Shown here: positions 35,594-44,197 of the stretch, piece after piece
Layout of the letters: each line of letters opens with the position of its first letter
Position numbering within the stretch: the first letter of the stretch is position 1
Assembly (NCBI GenBank): GCA_016795365.1
Contig: JAEUHN010000024.1
Span: 1 to 59,321, forward strand
Source of the DNA: Verrucomicrobiaceae bacterium
Lineage (GTDB): Bacteria; Verrucomicrobiota; Verrucomicrobiia; Verrucomicrobiales; Verrucomicrobiaceae
DNA length: 59,321 nt
Direction: 5' to 3'
Position numbers and translations under genes: made by a program
The notes under the pieces: generated by a model
What the model was told of the DNA's origin: nothing
Database searches by the model: none
Seen by the model: the letters and a program-made list of their open reading frames with translations, nothing else

Positions 35594-36232
35594 ATGGCCC
35601 GCATCCGCTTCCAACACACCGGCAAGGTCGCCTCCTGGTTGATCCGTGGCATCGCGGAGACGCTGACGCTGGAGGTGATCGACCATGCGAAGATCCTGCG
35701 CTCGAAGATTCGTCCGCCGCTGATCTGGACCTTCTGGCACAACCGCATGTTCCTCATCCCATACGTCCACGAGCTGTGGCTGCCGGATGTGCCGGGTTGC
35801 ATCCTCAGCAGCCCGAGCGGCGATGGCCAGATCATCGCGGACGCGTGCGCCGCCTTCCGACTTGAAGCCGTTCGCGGTTCCAGTTCGCGCAAGGGAATGA
35901 GCGCTCTCATCACGCTCGCCGAGAAGGTAAAGGCGGGCTACGACGTTGGCATCACGCCGGATGGCCCGCGTGGTCCGTGTTACCATCTGAACCCTGGACC
36001 ACTCAAACTTGCCCAGCTCACGGGCGCGCTCGTCATGCCTGTCCATGTGCAGTATAACGATCCGTGGGAGTTTAAGACCTGGGATCGTTTTCAGTTGCCC
36101 AAGCCCTTCAGCAAAGCTCGCATCATCCTCGAACAACCTGTAGAGATCCCGCGCAAGCTCGACGAAGCTGCCTTTGAACAGATGCGACTGAGCATTGAGG
36201 GAACGATGAAAGCCGGCGCGCACGGACTCTGA
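35594..36232 (+). CDS. DUF374 lysophospholipid acyltransferase family protein
   Basis: This 212-residue protein matches the DUF374 branch of the acyltransferases: TFWHNRMFLIPYVHELWLP (about residues 46-64) places the catalytic-type HxxxxxL motif, SSPSGDGQIIADACAAFRLEAVRGSSSRKGM follows (core about 72-100), and ITPDGPRGPCYHLNPG (about 120-135) is the substrate-phosphate loop. Members modify phospholipid or lipid A precursors in the membrane. It lies 82 bp upstream of the antiporter gene. Confidence 0.85.
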   Translation: MARIRFQHTGKVASWLIRGIAETLTLEVIDHAKILRSKIRPPLIWTFWHNRMFLIPYVHELWLPDVPGCILSSPSGDGQIIADACAAFRLEAVRGSSSRKGMSALITLAEKVKAGYDVGITPDGPRGPCYHLNPGPLKLAQLTGALVMPVHVQYNDPWEFKTWDRFQLPKPFSKARIILEQPVEIPRKLDEAAFEQMRLSIEGTMKAGAHGL

Positions 36233-36314
36233 TTGGAGCAAGGTTTTTTCGTGCGGAAAGAGGCGGGTGAATGGAATTGCCCCGGCTCAGCGGACGGCTA
36301 GTGCTGCAGCTGTC

Positions 36315-37256
36315 ATGACGCTCTCCCTTCTGCAACTTCTCGTTGGCGTGCTGCTTGCTTGGTTTGGTGGTGAACTTTTCGTCCGTGGCTCGGTCGGTTT
36401 GGCTTCCTGGGCTCGATGGCCGACAGCGGTCATTGGGGCGACAGTGGCGGCCTTTGGCACCTCAGCTCCTGAGCTGTTCGTGGCGATCCACTCCGCGCGT
36501 GATGGTGTGCCGCAACTTTCTTTTGGTGATGTGCTAGGGAGCAATGTGGTGAACGTCGCGCTCGTGCTCGCGATTGCCTTGCTGATGTCTCCGATGAAAG
36601 CATCGCGGGGTGGTGTGCAGCGCGACTACAGCATCGCCTTGCTCGTGCCTCTGGTGGTTGGCGTGGTGGCTTTGGATGGTCGTATCTCGCGGCTGGATGG
36701 AGCCTTTATGCTGGCGGTTTTCGCTGGCTGGCTCACGATGGCGGTGAAGGATGCAGGGAGGCACTCCAAGTCCATCGAGACTAGCGATGAATCGGTGAAT
36801 CCAGGTAAATCGGTGCTCTTAACCCTGCTGGGGCTGGGCGTGTTAATGATTGCCGCCCAGTTTGTTGTTCATGGCGGCAAAGGCATCGCGGCAGCGCTGG
36901 GCTGGAGCACCTTTGTCATCGGAGCCGTGGTGGTCGCACTGGCGACGAGCACTCCTGAATTGGCGACTACGATCATTGCCAAGCTCAAGGGGCACGACGA
37001 CATCGGCCTTGGTAACATTCTCGGCAGCAATATCTTCAACGCTCTGTTCATCGCGTCCGTCGTCGCTTTGATCCAGCCATTTGAGATGCCTTTTGTCGCT
37101 GTGCGCACAGCCTTGATCGGGGGGCTATTGGCCACGCTATTGATTTGGCCAAGCAAGACTGGAAGCATCGGTCGAGGGCGCGGTCTTTTTCTGCTCCTCA
37201 TTTATGCAGCATTCATCATGATCAGCATGAAAGAAGCGAGTGGTGTATCGCATTGA
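36315..37256 (+). CDS. Calcium/sodium antiporter (YrbG/CaCA family)
   Basis: This 313-residue protein has about ten membrane helices in two homologous halves, each with a conserved alpha repeat: GATVAAFGTSAPELFVAIHSA (core of about 20 residues near 40-60), then GDVLGSNVVN in the first half, and VVALATSTPELATTIIAKL followed by GNILGSNIFN in the second. This inverted-repeat pattern is diagnostic of the CaCA exchangers. It starts with a hydrophobic helix at ATG 36315. Confidence 0.93.
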   Translation: MTLSLLQLLVGVLLAWFGGELFVRGSVGLASWARWPTAVIGATVAAFGTSAPELFVAIHSARDGVPQLSFGDVLGSNVVNVALVLAIALLMSPMKASRGGVQRDYSIALLVPLVVGVVALDGRISRLDGAFMLAVFAGWLTMAVKDAGRHSKSIETSDESVNPGKSVLLTLLGLGVLMIAAQFVVHGGKGIAAALGWSTFVIGAVVVALATSTPELATTIIAKLKGHDDIGLGNILGSNIFNALFIASVVALIQPFEMPFVAVRTALIGGLLATLLIWPSKTGSIGRGRGLFLLLIYAAFIMISMKEASGVSH

Positions 37257-37301
37257 CGCTTCTTTTGACACGCGCCACACACTCCCGATATTCGCAGCCA
37301 C

Positions 37302-39236
37302 ATGTGCGGCATCTACGGTTTTGCAGGGTTCAAAGAAGACGGTCTCCTCGACCGCATGGGACGCGTGATCAGGCATCGCGGGCCGGACGGGCAGGGTCAG
37401 TATGTCGCGCCGGATGGATCGCCGTTTGCGATGGGGATGCAGCGGTTATCGATCATCGACCTCGAAGGCGGATGGCAGCCTGTATTCAATGAGGATCGCA
37501 GCATCGCCGTCTGCTACAACGGCGAGACCTACAACTACGTCGAGCTGCGCAACGAACTCGAAGCCAAGGGCCACCGCTTCACCACGCACAGCGACACTGA
37601 GTGCCTGGTGCATGGCTTTGAAGAATGGGGAATCGACGGCTTGCTCAAGCGCATGAACGGCATGGCTGCTTTCTGCATCTACGATGTGCGGAAGCAGGAG
37701 TTTTACATCGGGCGCGACCGCTGCGGGCAGAAGCCGCTGTATTACCACCATGGGAACGGACGCTTTCTCTTCGGCAGCGAGGCGAAGTCGATTCTGCAAA
37801 GCCAGCACGTCAGTGCGCAGCCGAACGTCGCGGCGATCGATCCCTATCTCACGCTGCGCAACGTGCCCGAGCCGCAGACGATGTTTGCCGGCATCTACAA
37901 GCTGCCCGTCGCGCACTACTTGCACTACAAGCTGCGCGACAACTCGCTCTCGATCCATCGCTACTGGGAGGTGCCACTGCTCGATGCGCGCACCGCGACT
38001 TACAAGTCGGATGCCGAGTATCTCGAAGCACTGGAGCACGTCTTCTACGATGCGGTGAAGCTCTGCATGAGAAGCGATGTGCCCGTGGGCGCGTATCTCA
38101 GCGCGGGCGTGGATTCGTCGCTCACCGTGGCGGCCATGACGAAGTATTCGTCGAACATCAACACCTACAGCATCGGCTTTGATTCGCCGGTGGATGAGAC
38201 GCCCGCTGCACGCGAGACTGCGGCCTTCCTCGGCACCAAGCATCACGAGATCATTTGCCAGCCCGAGGACTTTGAGCTGTTGCCGAAGATCGTCTGGCAC
38301 ATGGACCGGCCCGTGGGCGATGCGTTGTTAATTGCCTTCTACAAGCTGGCCGAAGGCGCGAGCAAAGATCTGAAAGTGGTGCTCGGTGGCGAAGGCGCGG
38401 ACGAGGCCTTCGCGGGCTACTCGTTCCAAACCGTGATCGGCAAGGTAGAGAAGATTCGCCGCATGCTGCCCTTCGCACCTGCGCTCGGATCACTCGCTTT
38501 CCAAGTCACACCGCACGCGCTGCTGAACAAGTTCTTCACCTTCCCCGCCGACCTCGGCTCGCAAGGCAAGAAGCGCGTGATCGAGTTCCTCTCGCGCTAC
38601 AACTCGCGCGATCTGAACCACAACTTCAACGCGCTGCGCACGCTGTGGAGCGAGGACGAGCGTCGCGATGCTTACAGCGCCGAGTTCAAACACCTTGCCT
38701 GCGACACTTGGATGGCGAAGGAGCCGGACAAAGACAAGAACGGCCCGTTCCTCGATCGCTTGTGCAAGCTGCAATACGACGAGTGGCTCCAAGACTGGGC
38801 GCTCATCCGCCAGGACAAGAACACGATGGCGCACTCGCTGGAGTATCGTCTGCCGTTCCTCGATCCGCGCCTCATCGAACTCGCCTTCACCATGCCCTCG
38901 CATCTGAAGAACGACCTCAAGGGCGACAAGATCATCGAGCGCCGACTCGCGGATAAAGTCTTCCCGCCGCATATCGCGCGCCGCCAGAAGATCCCGTTCT
39001 ACCTGCCGGTCGAATACTTCCTCGACAAGCCGCAGTTCAAGCGACTCGTCGCCGATACGCTCAACGAAACCGCCGTGAAGAAGCGCGGCTACTTCGATCC
39101 GAAGAAGATCACCGCACTCGTCGAGAACATGAACCGCACGCGCGAATTCGTGTTCTGCAAGCAGGTCGTCTCGCTCGTGATTCTGGAACTATGGCACCAG
39201 GTGTTCGTGGACAAGGCCTACCGATTTGATCCATGA
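37302..39236 (+). CDS. asnB: Glutamine-hydrolysing asparagine synthase
   Basis: This 644-residue enzyme makes asparagine from aspartate, ATP and glutamine. It begins with the glutaminase nucleophile Cys2 (MCGIYGFAGF), has RHRGPDGQGQ and YNGETYNYVELR in the N-terminal Ntn domain, and the C-terminal synthetase domain with the ATP loop YLSAGVDSSLTVAAM (about residues 265-279). Its radical SAM neighbour starts 105 bp downstream. Members of this family also act in amidation of cell-surface or secondary-metabolite molecules, so a specialised acceptor is possible, but nothing in the sequence requires it. Confidence 0.9.
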   Translation: MCGIYGFAGFKEDGLLDRMGRVIRHRGPDGQGQYVAPDGSPFAMGMQRLSIIDLEGGWQPVFNEDRSIAVCYNGETYNYVELRNELEAKGHRFTTHSDTECLVHGFEEWGIDGLLKRMNGMAAFCIYDVRKQEFYIGRDRCGQKPLYYHHGNGRFLFGSEAKSILQSQHVSAQPNVAAIDPYLTLRNVPEPQTMFAGIYKLPVAHYLHYKLRDNSLSIHRYWEVPLLDARTATYKSDAEYLEALEHVFYDAVKLCMRSDVPVGAYLSAGVDSSLTVAAMTKYSSNINTYSIGFDSPVDETPAARETAAFLGTKHHEIICQPEDFELLPKIVWHMDRPVGDALLIAFYKLAEGASKDLKVVLGGEGADEAFAGYSFQTVIGKVEKIRRMLPFAPALGSLAFQVTPHALLNKFFTFPADLGSQGKKRVIEFLSRYNSRDLNHNFNALRTLWSEDERRDAYSAEFKHLACDTWMAKEPDKDKNGPFLDRLCKLQYDEWLQDWALIRQDKNTMAHSLEYRLPFLDPRLIELAFTMPSHLKNDLKGDKIIERRLADKVFPPHIARRQKIPFYLPVEYFLDKPQFKRLVADTLNETAVKKRGYFDPKKITALVENMNRTREFVFCKQVVSLVILELWHQVFVDKAYRFDP

Positions 39237-39341
39237 GGTCGAACTCCGTTGGATTGCCGATCAAACCGTTTATCATGTCGCTGACAGGACCAGGTCGAGC
39301 GTAGAGTTTGGACAGGGTCCTTGTTGTCTTGCCTCACGCTC

Positions 39342-40562
39342 ATGATCTTCTCTCTCGGTTCCCGCATTCTCTCCACCGTCGATCCCCAGTGCCTGGCCAA
39401 GATCGCGTGGAACTTCGGCTTCAAAGGCGCGCGCTCCGTGCTGCTCTTCCAGAAGCGGATGAAGCAGGGCGTTTACTTCCCGCCCTTCCTCTACCTGAGC
39501 ATTCTCAACTCCTGCAACCTGCGCTGCCAGGGCTGCTGGGTGGACGTGGAGGCTCCGCGCAACGCCATTGATCTCGACACACTGAACCGCACGGTCAATA
39601 ACGCGCGTGAGCATGGCAATGCGTTCTTCGGCATCCTCGGCGGCGAGCCGTTCATGCATCCCGAGTTGCTCGACTTCCTCGCGCAGCATCCCGATTGCTA
39701 CTTCCAAGTGTTCACCAACGGCCAGCTGATCACCGAGAAAACGGCCAAGGCGCTGCGCCAGCTTGGCAACGCGACACCGCTCGTCAGTGTCGAAGGCACC
39801 AGCACGGTGAGCGATGAACGCCGTGGCAAGGTCGATGTGCTGAACCGCACGCTGCGTGGCTTGCAGAACTGCCTTGATCAAAAGCTGCTCACGGGTGTCG
39901 CGACATCGCTGTGCAAGTCGAACATCGACGACCTGCTCACCGTCGAGTGGCTGCAGAAGCTGATCGACATGGGCGTGCACTACACCTGGTATCACACGTA
40001 TCGCCCGGTCGGCCCGAAGATCTGCTCCGAACTCGCGCTCACTCCGCAGCAGATCACGCAGGTGCGGAAGTTCGTCACCAGCCAGCGTGCAAAGATGCCG
40101 ATCGCGATCGTCGATGCCTACTACGATCACAATGGCCAGGCGCTCTGCCCCATGGCCACGGGCATCAGCCATCACGTCGCACCCACCGGTGCGATCGAAC
40201 CGTGCCCGATCATCCAGTTCGCGACCGAGAACATCAAAGACGAGCGCGGCATCTACGAGACCTTCACCAGCAGCGCCTTCCTCAAGGACTTCCGCGAGAC
40301 CGCCGCGCAGCACACGCGCGGCTGCATCGTGCTGGAGCGCCCCGACCTCGTGAAAGCTCTCGCCACCAAGCACGGCGCGAAGGACACCACCGTGCGCCAG
40401 ACCGCCATCGCCGAACTCGACAGCATGACCCCGCGCAGCAGCCAGTGGGTGGAGGAAGAGATCCCCGAGAAGCACTGGATGTATGCACTCGCGAAGCGGT
40501 TCTTTTACCATGACTTCGGCGTGTATCAGGGGCTGAAGGCGAAACCTCCTGTGACGAAGTAG
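39342..40562 (+). CDS. Radical SAM/SPASM-like protein
   Basis: Starting at ATG 39342, this 406-residue protein has the radical SAM cluster motif CNLRCQGC (about residues 56-63) preceded by PPFLYLSILNS, then the LGGEPFMHPELLDFL segment. Additional Cys near the C-terminus in ALCPMATGISHHVAPTGAIEPCPII suggest an auxiliary cluster like those of SPASM proteins. The substrate is unknown; it follows asnB, which is a lead but not proof of a shared pathway. Confidence 0.8.
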   Translation: MIFSLGSRILSTVDPQCLAKIAWNFGFKGARSVLLFQKRMKQGVYFPPFLYLSILNSCNLRCQGCWVDVEAPRNAIDLDTLNRTVNNAREHGNAFFGILGGEPFMHPELLDFLAQHPDCYFQVFTNGQLITEKTAKALRQLGNATPLVSVEGTSTVSDERRGKVDVLNRTLRGLQNCLDQKLLTGVATSLCKSNIDDLLTVEWLQKLIDMGVHYTWYHTYRPVGPKICSELALTPQQITQVRKFVTSQRAKMPIAIVDAYYDHNGQALCPMATGISHHVAPTGAIEPCPIIQFATENIKDERGIYETFTSSAFLKDFRETAAQHTRGCIVLERPDLVKALATKHGAKDTTVRQTAIAELDSMTPRSSQWVEEEIPEKHWMYALAKRFFYHDFGVYQGLKAKPPVTK

Positions 40563-40600
40563 CTGTTGCGATCCGCAACGACTCACCGCATGATTTTGCC

Positions 40601-40843
40601 ATGACTGCTCAACTCGTCTCAGAAGTTCTCAGCCTGCCGGTGGCCGAACGGCTTCATCTGGTCGAAGAGATTTGGGACAGTCTGCCCGCCGATGCCGAGG
40701 CACCTGCGTCGCTCTTGCTCACCGCCGAGCAGGAAGCCGAACTGAATCGTCGGGCTGATGCTCATGCGGCTGACCCATCTTCCTCCATCGGCTGGGACGC
40801 TGTGCAGCAACGCATCCAGGATCGGTTTGGGCTACGGTTATGA
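40601..40843 (+). CDS. Addiction-module antitoxin
   Basis: This 80-residue acidic protein matches the family of unstable antitoxins of ParE/RelE-type modules, with the typical start LPVAERLHLVEEIWDSL (about residues 13-29) and an Arg/Asp C-terminus. Its stop overlaps the toxin start as ATGA (40840-40843), the usual translationally coupled layout. Confidence 0.88.
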   Translation: MTAQLVSEVLSLPVAERLHLVEEIWDSLPADAEAPASLLLTAEQEAELNRRADAHAADPSSSIGWDAVQQRIQDRFGLRL

Positions 40844-41145
40844 ATGACCGGGTTGTCTGGCGTCCCGAGGCTCTGGAGGAGTTCGAGGACGCTATCGCAT
40901 GGTATGCCGCGCGTTCGATCTTTGCCGCCGATCGTCTGATCGCCGCATTCAAGGCCAGGCTGTCCGAGGTGCTCGACAATCCGCAGCGCTTCCCCTTCTC
41001 GATTCTTGACCGCCGCTGGGCAGCTCTTCGCAAGTTTCCTTTCCAGCTCCACTTCCAAGAGTCGGGCGACCAGATCGTGATCCTTGCTTTCTGGCATGAG
41101 AAACGTGATCGGAAAACCTTGCAGCCCCGGCTTCGTAACGCTTGA
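40840..41145 (+). CDS. ParE/RelE-type toxin
   Basis: This 101-residue protein has the RelE/ParE fold signature: VVWRPEALEEFEDAIAWYA at the N-terminus (about residues 5-23), a helix ADRLIAAFKARLSEVL, and a C-terminal strand VILAFWHEKRDRK (about 79-91). ParE toxins act on DNA gyrase, whereas RelE toxins cleave mRNA on the ribosome; this sequence is closer to ParE, but the target is not certain. Confidence 0.85.
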   Translation: MNDRVVWRPEALEEFEDAIAWYAARSIFAADRLIAAFKARLSEVLDNPQRFPFSILDRRWAALRKFPFQLHFQESGDQIVILAFWHEKRDRKTLQPRLRNA

Positions 41146-41163
41146 GCTTCACCCGTCTCGTTC

Positions 41164-41499
41164 ATGTCCGACTCCGCTTCCCCCAAACTCCTCTACTGCC
41201 GCTGCGCCTATGCCCAAGTCGTTCCTCAGGGCGTCAAAGATGAAGTTCTGCAACGCCTGTGCGACAGCGGAGCCAGCTTCGAGTCCGTGGCCGATCTCTG
41301 CGAGATGGCCGCGCATCGCGACGAGAGGCTGAAAGCCTTCGCCGCCGGCGCTCCCATCCGCATCGCCGCGTGCTTCCCCCGTGTGGTGAAGGGCCTCTTC
41401 ACTCAATGCGGTGCCGCCTTGCCCGACGAGGGCGCTGAGATTCTCAACATGCGTGCGCAAACTGCCGAGGAGATCGCGGCTGCGATGCTGCGCGAGTAG
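41164..41499 (+). CDS. Small HdrA-N-terminal-like Fe-S protein
   Basis: This 111-residue protein has six Cys (12, 14, 33, 46, 70, 82). Its order YCRC...LC...AACFPR...F...ILNMR resembles the N-terminal part of HdrA-type proteins, which read C-x-C, then VAACSPR, and NIR. In HdrA the region helps bind Fe-S clusters and flavin partners. The next gene is a two-cluster ferredoxin 35 bp downstream, so they may form a two-subunit electron carrier. The HdrA link is a motif-level inference, not a confirmed family match. Confidence 0.6.
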   Translation: MSDSASPKLLYCRCAYAQVVPQGVKDEVLQRLCDSGASFESVADLCEMAAHRDERLKAFAAGAPIRIAACFPRVVKGLFTQCGAALPDEGAEILNMRAQTAEEIAAAMLRE

Positions 41500-41534
41500 T
41501 TCATCTTTCATCATTCCGACTTCATCCTTTCGCC

Positions 41535-42398
41535 ATGATCACCCACACCCATCGTCCCCTCCGTGTCGTGCTTTATGAAGGTCACGGTGCCATCCCGCTC
41601 GATGCCTCCGCACGCGCGAAGGTCATGTCAGCACTGCTGGACAAAGGCTATGCCGTCACGCGCACGACCGCGCAGGGCAGCCCCGCTTTCCCGCATGATG
41701 ATCGCAGCCTTCTAGTGCTCGGCGTTTTCCCGGATCAGCGCGCGCCGCAGGTGGAAGACATCTCGGGCGAGGTGAAGATCGACACACGCGACATCACCGG
41801 GCTCGATGCTGCCGACGTGCTGGCGCTAGTGGAGACCACGCGCGGCGACAGACCGATGAATCAGCCCGGCGTGTGGAAGCCGTGGTTCCCGGTGATCGAC
41901 TACTCGCGCTGCACGAACTGCATGCAGTGCCTGAGCTTCTGCCTGTTCGACGTCTATGGCGTGAGCAAGGAGAACAAGATCCAGGTGCAGAACAACGACA
42001 ACTGCAAGACCAACTGCCCCGCGTGCTCGCGCGTGTGCCCGGAGGTCGCGATCATGTTCCCCAAGTATCAGCAGGGACCGATCAATGGCGACGTGGTGAA
42101 CGAGGCGGACGTGGGCCGCGAGAAGATGAAGGTCGATATTTCATCGCTGCTCGGTGGCGACATCTACGCCGCGCTGAAGAACCGCAGCGAAGCCGCCAAG
42201 AGCCGCTTCAGCAAGGAACGCAGCCCGGACAAGGCGCTGGAAGAACGCAAGAAGTGCCTCACCAAGATGGTCGGCGACGGCTTCATTCCCGCCGATGTGC
42301 TCGCAGCGCTGCCGTCGCCCGATGAGATCCTGCGCAAAGCCGAGGAGGCCAAGGCGAAAGCCCAGGCTGCACTCGATGCCCAGGTCGCCGTAGATTAA
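41535..42398 (+). CDS. Ferredoxin-family protein with two [4Fe-4S] motifs
   Basis: This 287-residue protein has a central bacterial ferredoxin domain (about residues 117-175) with CTNCMQCLSFC and CKTNCPACSRVCP motifs, giving two likely [4Fe-4S] sites. The N-terminal 110 residues are unrecognised; the C-terminal part is a charged helix ending in an Ala/Lys-rich tail. It follows the small HdrA-like gene by 35 bp. Confidence 0.82.
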   Translation: MITHTHRPLRVVLYEGHGAIPLDASARAKVMSALLDKGYAVTRTTAQGSPAFPHDDRSLLVLGVFPDQRAPQVEDISGEVKIDTRDITGLDAADVLALVETTRGDRPMNQPGVWKPWFPVIDYSRCTNCMQCLSFCLFDVYGVSKENKIQVQNNDNCKTNCPACSRVCPEVAIMFPKYQQGPINGDVVNEADVGREKMKVDISSLLGGDIYAALKNRSEAAKSRFSKERSPDKALEERKKCLTKMVGDGFIPADVLAALPSPDEILRKAEEAKAKAQAALDAQVAVD

Positions 42399-42441
42399 TT
42401 TTTGCACAATAATAACCAGTGTTCACCCGAGTTTAACCGCC

Positions 42442-42447
42442 TATGAT
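42442..42447 (+). promoter_or_regulatory. TATGAT box at a possible leaderless start
   Basis: TATGAT overlaps the first base of the TTG codon and lies 5 bp before GTG 42453, inside a short AT-rich gap of the GC-rich region. No -35 box with usual spacing is seen. Weak support. Confidence 0.3.
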
Positions 42448-42452
42448 TGGGC

Positions 42453-42677
42453 GTGCTGGAGATCCAAAGATGGAAAGGCAAATCAATCGACGAACTCCGT
42501 GAAGAAGGTTTCACGGAGGAGGAGATCCGCACGATTAAAGGCCAGGACGGACGCACCTTTCGGCCCGCTTTCATCAATGGCGTCCATCGAGAGACAGCGT
42601 CCGAGGCATCCGCATCCGAGCAAAGGGAAAGTGGATTTCGCGAGCGCCTGGAGGACTTCCACCGTTCTGAACATTAG
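42453..42677 (+). CDS. Possible small hypothetical protein
   Basis: A 74-residue frame from GTG 42453 (or TTG 42447) encodes the charged, helical segments LEIQRWKGKSIDELREEGF and EEEIRTIKGQDGRTF, then a Glu/Ser-rich tail. The composition is protein-like and the frame does not lie antisense to a gene, but there is no family match or clear ribosome site. It may be leaderless. It sits between the ferredoxin and DUF1080 genes. Confidence 0.4.
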   Translation: MLEIQRWKGKSIDELREEGFTEEEIRTIKGQDGRTFRPAFINGVHRETASEASASEQRESGFRERLEDFHRSEH

Positions 42678-42727
42678 AGGCTAGCTTCGCTGCGAAAGGC
42701 ACGTCGTTGGACTCGTATTGGCCGCCG

Positions 42728-44059
42728 ATGAAATCACCACTCGCCGCGCTCCTCGCTCTCGCCTTCTCCATTCGACTCCTGACCGCCGCTGACGACGGCT
42801 TCGTCGATCTCTTCAATGGCAAGGACCTCGCCGGCTGGCGTCCGGTCAATGTGGCGGCGGACACGTTTTCGGTGCGCGATGGGATGATCGTTACCACGGG
42901 CAAGCCAACGGGCTTCATGGCCACGGAGCGGCAGTATGAGAACTTCATCATCGAGCTGGACTGGCGGCACCTGAAGGAGGGCGGCAACAGCGGTCTATTT
43001 ATCTGGGGCGAAGGACTGCCCGCTCCCGGTGTGCCGTATGCGAAGGGCATCGAGGTGCAGATCCTGGACCTCGGCTACGAGAAGAACAAGGGCGCGTGGG
43101 AGTGGTTCACCTCGCACGGCGACATCTTCCCCATCTGGGGTGCGACGATGACGGCTGTGGCACCCACGGCGAAGAGCGGCGTGCGCAGCTTCCCCAGCGA
43201 GAAGCGAGTGAAGCCCTCGCCGGAGTGGAATCACTACCGCGTGACCTGCAACAACGGCACCATCGAACTCGAAGTGAACGGCAAGCTGGTCACCACCGGC
43301 CGCGACTGTAATCCGCGCAAAGGCTTCATCTGCCTGGAGAGCGAGGGCAGCGAGGCGCACTTCAAGAATGTCCGACTGAAGGAATTGCCCTCGACAGGGG
43401 CTACAGCAGCGCAGACCGCCGAGCCGTATGCGGGCTACAAGCAGCTCTTCAACGGCACCGACTTCACAGGCTGGAAGGTCAGCGACGCGATCAAGGAAGT
43501 GTGGAAGGTGAACGGCCTCAACGTCACCGCGAAGGCGGAGGTCAAGGGCAGCAACCTCGATCTCTGGACCGAGAAGAGCTACAAGGACTTCACGCTGGTC
43601 GCTGACTGGAAGTTCATCTCGCCGCCCAAGAAGAAGATGGTCAACAAGATCGCGCCCAATGGCGAAGAACCGATCCTGGGCGCGGATGGTAAGCCTGAGC
43701 AAGTCGAGGTCGAGGAGCCAGCCGACAGCGGCATCTACCTGCGCGGCAGCAGCAAGGCGCAGGTCAACATCTGGGTGCGCCCGATCGGCAGCGGCGACAT
43801 CCGTGGCTATCGGGTGGACAAGACCTTGCCCATGGACATCCGCACCGCTTGCACGCCCAAAGAGGTCGCGGACGCAAAGCCCGGTCAGTGGAACCGCTTT
43901 ATCATCACGATGAAAGGCGACCGCTGCACCGTGCTGCTCAATGGCAAGACGATCATCGACAACGCCCAACTCCCCGGCGTCGCCGCCGAAGGCCCCATCG
44001 CCCTCCAGTATCACCACGACGCGATCCAGTTCGCGAATGTGTTTATCAAGGAGCTGTGA
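42728..44059 (+). CDS. Secreted double DUF1080 (3-keto-disaccharide hydrolase-like) protein
   Basis: This 443-residue protein starts at ATG 42728 with a signal peptide (KSPLAALLALAFSIRLLTA). It has two DUF1080 domains: the first (about residues 25-220) begins with FVDLFNGKDLAGW and contains GGNSGLFIWGEG; the second (about 232-443) begins with YKQLFNGTDFTGW and contains SGIYLRGSSKAQVNIW. DUF1080 covers 3-keto-glucoside hydrolases and related carbohydrate-binding jelly-rolls. A tandem pair suggests one enzymatic and one binding unit, which is inferred. It precedes a PQQ-type sugar dehydrogenase. Confidence 0.88.
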   Translation: MKSPLAALLALAFSIRLLTAADDGFVDLFNGKDLAGWRPVNVAADTFSVRDGMIVTTGKPTGFMATERQYENFIIELDWRHLKEGGNSGLFIWGEGLPAPGVPYAKGIEVQILDLGYEKNKGAWEWFTSHGDIFPIWGATMTAVAPTAKSGVRSFPSEKRVKPSPEWNHYRVTCNNGTIELEVNGKLVTTGRDCNPRKGFICLESEGSEAHFKNVRLKELPSTGATAAQTAEPYAGYKQLFNGTDFTGWKVSDAIKEVWKVNGLNVTAKAEVKGSNLDLWTEKSYKDFTLVADWKFISPPKKKMVNKIAPNGEEPILGADGKPEQVEVEEPADSGIYLRGSSKAQVNIWVRPIGSGDIRGYRVDKTLPMDIRTACTPKEVADAKPGQWNRFIITMKGDRCTVLLNGKTIIDNAQLPGVAAEGPIALQYHHDAIQFANVFIKEL

Positions 44060-44197
44060 TCGATCCATCCATGCCATCAGGCGCGGAATCAGAAGGCTGA
44101 CCGTGCGAGACGCATTTCAGTCTTGCCGTTCGAGTCCCGCTTCTCCTAAGCTCGTTTTTCCAGCCAAACCAACCAACCTCATCCACCTCACCTCAAT

